This document shows positions 57,166 through 64,000 of a stretch of DNA of 64,000 nucleotides, in pieces. The position numbers and the translations under genes were made by a program. This DNA is from Acanthochromis polyacanthus (taxonomy: Eukaryota; Chordata; Actinopteri; Pomacentridae): the NCBI RefSeq assembly GCF_021347895.1, contig NC_067121.1, positions 36,071,974-36,135,973 on the forward strand, written 5' to 3'. Numbering within the stretch: the first letter of the stretch is position 1; every line of letters starts with the position of its first letter. The notes below the pieces were generated by a model, which was not told where the DNA came from, made no database searches, and saw nothing but the letters and a program-made list of their open reading frames with translations.

Positions 57166-60100
57166 AACATCTCAAAATAGAAAAAATGATTTTAGTCTGG
57201 CACAGATTACCACTAAAGAGAAGACTACGTTGCTTTTTCTCAAAGATCTTCTTGTTGACTTCACACTAAACACATACTACCCGCATTGAAAACTTGTAGG
57301 AGGAAACTACAATCAGCCTAAGTTGACCTCTCACAGTTTTTGTAGTCCTCACATGGTTTCTCCTTAAGAAAGAAGGACATTAAACCACGTTTCCTTGAAA
57401 TTCTGTTCTTTAACAACTACAATTTAAATCATGCTCTCATGATATTCCTTGTACTGTCACCTTTAAAGCCAACTCTCAGTTACTCTGATCAGCACTTTTA
57501 AACAGAATCTGGTTCTTGTTGTGGGATTATAAACTTTATACTGTAACATTATACCACAACATGCTCCAGGGCCTCTAGGGGCCACTGGAGCACGACTCAA
57601 CACTTGTGGGCTCGTATAATATATTGTGTGCCCTGCAGTGTGAATCATAAATGGAAATGAGTTTAATCTGCAATTTAACATCCATCTCAGCTCAGTAATA
57701 TTTTAGCAGTGACAGTAAATCATCTAAAAAATCATAAACCCAGATAGTTCTTATTTGGCGTTTGTCCGCTGGGTTCAGAAAAGGCTGGAACTACCGATGG
57801 AACACATAAACTGTTGATGTCTCACGGTATTAAAATATTCTTCCTACCTGCCAGCAGTACATTTTCCCCTTCCACCTTCCCGTGAATGTTGCTAGGCAAA
57901 ACAGTTGCTTATAACCTACTCCTCCATGACAACACTAAATTATACCAGACCACATGTGCTGCATATGCTCTATGCCAGATCTCGTCCAGATGCCATTGCA
58001 CTTTGCCTTTCTCTCTGCTTTTATTCGTTCTTAAAACCACTTCGTAAGACAGTTTAAAAGTCAGCATGGACATCTTATCATCGTCTACACGACTCCACTG
58101 TTATCTAATTTTTACAAAATAGTTGCATCACAAACACAATACCTGCTGTGTCTTTTTAGAAGTTTCTTCACTGCATGAATAAAGTATTTGGTGGGTTAGT
58201 AAAACCAAATAATGCAATAGGCGTGTAACAGCAACAACAAGGAGAAACAAAGAATAGAACTTTAAATAGACTGCTGTTTTGTCTGTCAACACCTGCTGTG
58301 AATGCAGTTAGAATACTTCAAGGTTATAGCTCGAGAACGATTTTTATTCTTTTTTTTTTTTTTTTTGCTAAAGAAACACTTCTGTTTGTAATTTATTCTG
58401 AAACAAACTGTAGATTATTGGAAGGAAAACACTGCAAAAGCAAATTAAACAAAAGCATCTCTTGGAAAACATCAACCAGTAGAAACAAAGTTATGAGTTT
58501 AGAGGATGGAGAATTGGACAGCAGGATATTTAAAGATTTTTCTGGGGTAAATTTACAGTAAGCAGAATTGAAGTAGTTCAAATTTATTTGTCTATTCTTA
58601 ATAACTGATCTAGGTGTAATTTTCAGTGGCAATAGAGTAAAAAGAGTATTCCAATGTGCTTTGCCCCAGCTGTATCCTCTAGTTCTTCTGGGAAATTAGC
58701 TGTTTTTCAGGTTATTCAGTGAATACTATCCCTCCAGCATGTTCTGGTGTTTCCTGCGGTTTCTCCTCATCCTTCATCTTCCATTTGTAACTGCCTGGAA
58801 CACCTCTACTCAGTACTTCTACCAGCTCTACTCTTAACTTCTCCTGTTTGCTTCATTTATGATCTTTTCAGAAATTTGCTTCATGTCTGTGGGCACTGCA
58901 GATGAATTCATGCCACAACAACAGCAACCAAAAAAAAAAAAAAGTTTCCTGCCTACTTCCAAGATGTAAGGGGCTCTCTGGTTGCTGTTTATGGAAAAAA
59001 AAAAAGTACAGAGAGAGCATGCCTGAGATCCCTTCGGACATGCTCTCCTTCTCACAGCAGCTTTTTGGGGTCTTTGCAGCAGTAAATGTTAATGAGGACT
59101 CTGAATGTTTTGCAGCTCATGTAAGCTGCATGCATTGCACTTTACCAGGGGTCAAAGTCCAGACCTCTGGATCTAAGTGGCATTCATGGCAGACATGGAG
59201 CCCAATATGAAACACAGATTCCCCATCATTAACACCTGTACAATTAGCACTTAGTGTCTTCTACTTTCCTGCAGGCAAATGCAACTTATTGCAGAGAAGT
59301 TCCATTTACATTCATTCAGTTACAGTTAGTCAAGGCAATTACACATTTTTTTGTCCAAGTAGTTTCCATCTTTGTCAGTAACAACTGGGAAATATGTCCA
59401 AATGTTGGGCTTGACTTTCTTTGTTTTTCTATATTAGAAAACAGCTTTGGTCCTCTTCTGAACTTCATTTTGTTGACTATCTTTCTGTTTAGCAGTAGAT
59501 CCTGAATTGTCTTTTTGACTGCCTGCTCCTATGAGATTTGTGTTTGGCTGATTTCTTGCTTAACCAGTGGGATCCTAATCCCAATGCAGTCCTCTAATCT
59601 GGACTGAACATACACAGCCTGAAAACAATACATTATGAAGAACGTTTTCCATTCTGAATACATTTTCTACCATCTCCATCAATAAATTGTTAGTAATGTT
59701 AAACAAACAGCCTCACTGAAGATTAATCACAGCGATCCTGCCCTCAGATGAATGTGGTTTTAATGTGGCTCATTTTCCTGTCGCTGACAGTGTTGTCATG
59801 GTGACGTTAACTGCTGAGAGACAGTAGTTTGTTTTTCCTGCCGAGTTCATGCGTCTACGTTGCGCCACAGAATCTGCTATCAGCTCTTTAATCAAATGTG
59901 TCACATTTCATGTCACTATAAGATGAATTTGTCTCAGTCTGAGATCAGTAAGGACCAACTATTTCAGTCGTGTCTGTCTTCAGTTTTGAACTAAGATGTT
60001 TGGTGCTGTAATTTGGTATAAGGGGTCACACAGTGTCATTTTCCCCACTAGACTCAAATGTATTATAACTATCTTAACTGTCTTGAACTTGTATGTGTGT

Positions 60101-63100
60101 TGATAAAATCATATTTTTTGTTATTGCCAAATGTTAAGACTTTGAATGAAAATCAGATGCCTGGGTTTGAGAAATAAGTTTGAGAACCCTGTCCTGACAC
60201 TATACAAGAATATACAGTTCTTATGACAAAGTCTTTTTCCATGAAAAGATTGGGTTTACAGGTGGTCAGGTGACACATCATGTTTAAACATGGACAGCAC
60301 TTCAACCATGTGTTTATGTACATCTGAGTCATCTGTTTATTCACAGATTTTATCATAATTTTTAAAACATGTAAACAGAAACCTGGGTTCACTTTGAAGG
60401 TTAAGGGATTAAGAGTAACACATGTAACTGAGCTAGATTGGTGAAACCTGAATGCTTGGCCATGTGCATAGTTAACCAGGCGTCTGTGGATGATATAGAC
60501 CCAGTACAGGTTTATCCCTTTACATTCCTCTACTTCACATTAACTTATATTAAACTTTAAATATGCCAGTATTAGTTCTCGGTACAGACTGACTGCATGT
60601 ATGAGCTTTTAGAGTCATCTGTACTTCTATACTTTTTGCAACCAGTGTAGACACAGTACAGTTTTGCTTTTAATTAATTCCAAAATATATTTTTTTAAAT
60701 GTGGATGTCAGTGATTTGGCAGCTACTATGACTCACTTCCCATAATGCCTGGCACACAATGTTTTACAATCCCCACACCAAAGCTACACACACCATCAAT
60801 ACAGACACACATATGCTTCCCCAGAACGCTGCGAACTGTCTTACCAAAAAAAAAAAAAGGGGCAAACCTCACATTCTCCGAAAAACTGTTTTCAAAGTGA
60901 GAGACAGACAAGAGGGGTTATCAAGGTCAAGACAGGAAGAGGGGGGGTGACTTGATAAAATGTCTGCTATTAAAAGAATGATACAGATACTTGGTAGGAA
61001 GTAGAAACTGAATATATTGCTGCATAACAGGAGTGTGCTCACTAGAATTTATATCTGTGTTTCATAATGTTCTGATGAAGAGCTTGGCATGTGCCGATAA
61101 CAGCGCATGCTCCTCTTGAAATGGCCAGTGCTGAGAGGTGAAATATTTATGTTCGCAAGGTGTGGGGTTGGCTGCTGCCACTTTGAGCGTCTGTCTCTTT
61201 TACACTGATCTGAAAGGAGTTGCTGCATAAAGATAATACGCAAACCAGCTGACCTTTTAATTACCCATGGGGGACCAAGGTGTGCAGCCAACTCTTGCTG
61301 CTTTAGTACTCTTCGTGGCTCTGTGCATTTTCTTCTGTGGGTAAGCTATATGCTGCCTGGAGCGGAACGTAAATACTAATTAACCTCAACATGAGCCCTG
61401 GCCCTAAAATTAACCTCATGCGGGCAAAGTGTGGGGTCTGCTAAATTTAACAGTATTCAGCGAGGAAAGGCAAGTGTGTAAGATGAAGATAAAACCCAGC
61501 AAAAAACGTAAATCTTTACATTTCAAATGAAACTTGCCTGCAGTCTTAGCAAGTCTGTGTTATGCATGACTGCCTTACAAAGGTAATTCAAAGATTTACA
61601 TACAAGTAGCGATTTGGGTGAAGCATCTGGTGCAATTGCTGTTAGAGTATTTACTCAGAAACAGAACGATTAAATAGATTTATTTATGCCACAGCCATTT
61701 AGCTGGGAAAGGCAAGGGGATTCGTCAAGTAGGGAGTCCTTTGAAGTGAAGAGAGAACTGCAGAAATCTTCTCTGCAGCTGCTCTCTCTCCCCCTACACA
61801 GGATAGGTAAAAGCCTGGGTCTTTGAAATGTCTCCATCAGCTCATTGGAGAAAGCCAAAAGTATCTTTGGCACTCTGCACTTATTTTCATATTGTTGGCA
61901 CTTCAGGGAAGCCCTCAAGGTTTAGTGGAAAACATTAAAAAGGCTTTCATCATGATGCATTTCAGAATCTATGTAACTTAAATTCCACGCATTTGCGTGC
62001 CACTCCAGAGTTTCTCCAGGAGGACTCCCATGCTGGCCAAGGCATTGCGAAATCTTTGAGGAATTGTCATTAACAAGTATTGTAAGCGACATGAGGAATA
62101 CCTGAACAGTTATCGCATGACATCTGCCTGTCTACTCTTGTTTAAGTAGAAAGTCAGACAAATGAGAATGTAAATACAAAGCTCTATTACTGAATTTCAT
62201 TTATTTAACACTTTATGAATGAATGTGCGTATTTGTCACGCTGACCTCCTGGAATACCGAAAGACTCCAAAAGTGGAATCCATTCTTACTTGCGTAGCAA
62301 GTCTCAGGCTATTATTCAGTTTGCTGGATATAATGTTTCAATCACTTGTGCCATAACGTTATTCAGATTTAAAACAAATTACATTACACCTTCCAAAGTG
62401 ATTGCCATTGCAAACATCAGGCCTCACAGCCATTACTGGCCCTACCAGACTCTAATATGGGTTATGTGATGTTAGGCCACTCTTCAGAAAAGATTCAGAC
62501 TATTATAAAGACCAGCACACCCAACTGTTAAAGCTAACACTCCATTAGCTGATCAGTTCTTGACAATTTCTGCATCTTCACTCAATAGGAGACCAACATG
62601 TCCATTGATGTTTACACAACCTGTATCTACTGATAATGACTCGATATCACGACCCATTAAGGCAGAGATAGGGTGTTGACAAGATTAACCCCTTAGCCTT
62701 GTCCTTTTTACACTCTTCAGAGCAAATCTGGGTCAGTCAATAATGGATAATCTACAGAATAATGGATTTTAATTGAAGACAAGACAAGACTATTTGTGGG
62801 TGACATTTTGCTCTTTCTACGAAACCCAATAAACTTGATGTAATTTCACACCAACTGCTGATTCACAGAGTTTACTTTAAATGGTTTGGTAATGAATGTG
62901 TAGAAGTTTAGATTGCATAAATTCTCTCCAAAATATATGAAAGTAACAGTGGTTGTGATACTAAGACGGATAAAGCAGACCCTTACCGATCGACCGTATT
63001 ACCACTAGATGCCAAACCAAACTGAAACTGTAAAAAATGAATTTACCCCCCAGTTCCTGTATAGATTTCAGTCACTTTGTGTGGCAGGTCAACATAAAAA

Positions 63101-64000
63101 AAAAAAACCCTCAGTGAATGAAATATGAAGACCTCAAGAGTTATGTGGAACAGCATGAGTCCCCAGATAAAAGTACAAGACTTTATGACTATCTAAAGAT
63201 AAGCAAAGTATTTAATCCCACAAAACTAGAACTACTGATGTGCTGGTACAGTTAATACTCCTGAGCCAGAACTGAATTCAGTTCAAAATACCTCTACAGT
63301 CTATTAATTATTCATCCACACCAAGATCCTGATCTGGGTAAGTCAAGATAATGCATCAAGGTAGCCCCTATGGTATACAAAAGGTCTCACCTGAGAAATA
63401 TGCAAAGCACTGAAATAGGTAGCATGATTCCAAGTTTAAACCAAGTGATCGAGATATTGAGCTAAAAGGAGCAACAGTAAAGGTTTGGAGTCTTTTGTTT
63501 ACTATCAGTGTCAGGCAGAAATGGATCTGAGGATGATTGTGATGATATTTGGAAAGGCTAAGACTACCAAATCGAGATCCTTGTAAGAGGAAGAACTGGA
63601 AGAACATAATATGAAGCCATTTTCATATACAACATTTGGTCTCTCCCTTTAATTCTCCTATTCTAGAAAGAGATTGTTAAAGAAATAAGAAGCATCTTTA
63701 AAATCAAAGCTGTTTTTTCTTTTGTCTCATTATACCTGAACTACAAATGGGCAACATACTACATGAAGTCCTGGTATCCTATGTGCCTATGGGATGCAAC
63801 CTATTGTATTAAACAGCAAAGCTCTGTTCTGTACCATTATGTGGTAACCACAGGTTAAAAGAGAAGCTATGTTCATCTTCTGATTGTTTTTCTTTACGTT
63901 CTCCATCAATGATCGGTGTTGCAGCCACCAGCTTGTTCAGTGGGCAGAAGTTGATCCCTCTCATTGGCCACTCTGTTTCGTAAGCTTTGTTAGAGACCCA

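Larger units (their letters stand above)
54518..64000 (+). other. pappa2: Final intron (incomplete) after exon 21
   Basis: 9.5 kb with no exon I can recognise; I looked for the LNR3 pattern (WCD, NNR, GGDCC) on the + strand and did not see it. It holds a second Tc1-like remnant (55975-57165) and homopolymer runs (58349-58366, 58930-58943, 63097-63107). The rest is unrecognised. Confidence 0.65.

Noticed and set aside
63924..64000. Possible terminal pappa2 exon after TTGCAG near 63925
   Set aside because: The frame in phase with exon 21 has no LNR3 residues and soon stops.
1..64000. CRISPR arrays, operons, phage or viral genes
   Set aside because: No spaced direct-repeat array, no polycistronic layout and no viral protein motif was seen; all splice-bounded coding belongs to one vertebrate gene.

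Overview
This is vertebrate, almost certainly teleost fish, nuclear DNA: AT-rich, intron-dominated and seeded with fish-type interspersed repeats (tRNA-derived SINEs, degenerate Tc1-like transposons, microsatellites). It carries one recognisable gene on the + strand, a partial pappalysin-2 (pappa2), the secreted metalloproteinase that cleaves IGF-binding proteins. I place 21 coding exons between 7525 and 54517. With the splice sites chosen here they add up to 3145 nt and join in one continuous frame of about 1048 codons. The choice of pappa2 over pappa rests on remembered family sequence; no alignment was run.

Layout. 1-7524: intronic or upstream DNA with a ~3.2 kb inverted-repeat element (3518-6689) and no exon I can recognise. 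7525-14041: five exons of the catalytic region, including the zinc site [11 protein letters not shown] (11592-11624) and the Met-turn NYMSYT (near 12049). 19943-31477: exons of the central region. 33469-36591: the conserved WFPC, NHSLGT and [10 protein letters not shown] segments. 37872-54517: eight exons for five cysteine-rich CCP/sushi modules. 54518-64000: no further exon recognised; the last exon, expected to encode the third Lin12-Notch repeat and the C-terminus, is probably past the window edge. Signal peptide, laminin-G-like region and the first two LNR modules must lie upstream.

Repeats. Two broken Tc1-like elements (27061-28181 and about 55975-57165), three SINE-like copies (16321-16698 minus, about 43409-43660 plus, about 48771-49117 plus), a (GT)n tract four bases inside the intron after exon 11 (33586-33634), and a striking near-perfect palindrome at 40404-41114. 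The palindrome has two 276-nt arms (4 mismatches) around a 159-nt GC-rich spacer and contains eight NotI-type GCGGCCGC sites in 351 bp.

I found no RNA gene, CRISPR array, operon or prokaryotic/viral system, and no second protein-coding gene. The least ordinary things are the intronic palindrome, the GT repeat at the donor of a frame-neutral exon, and the unresolved donor of exon 13.
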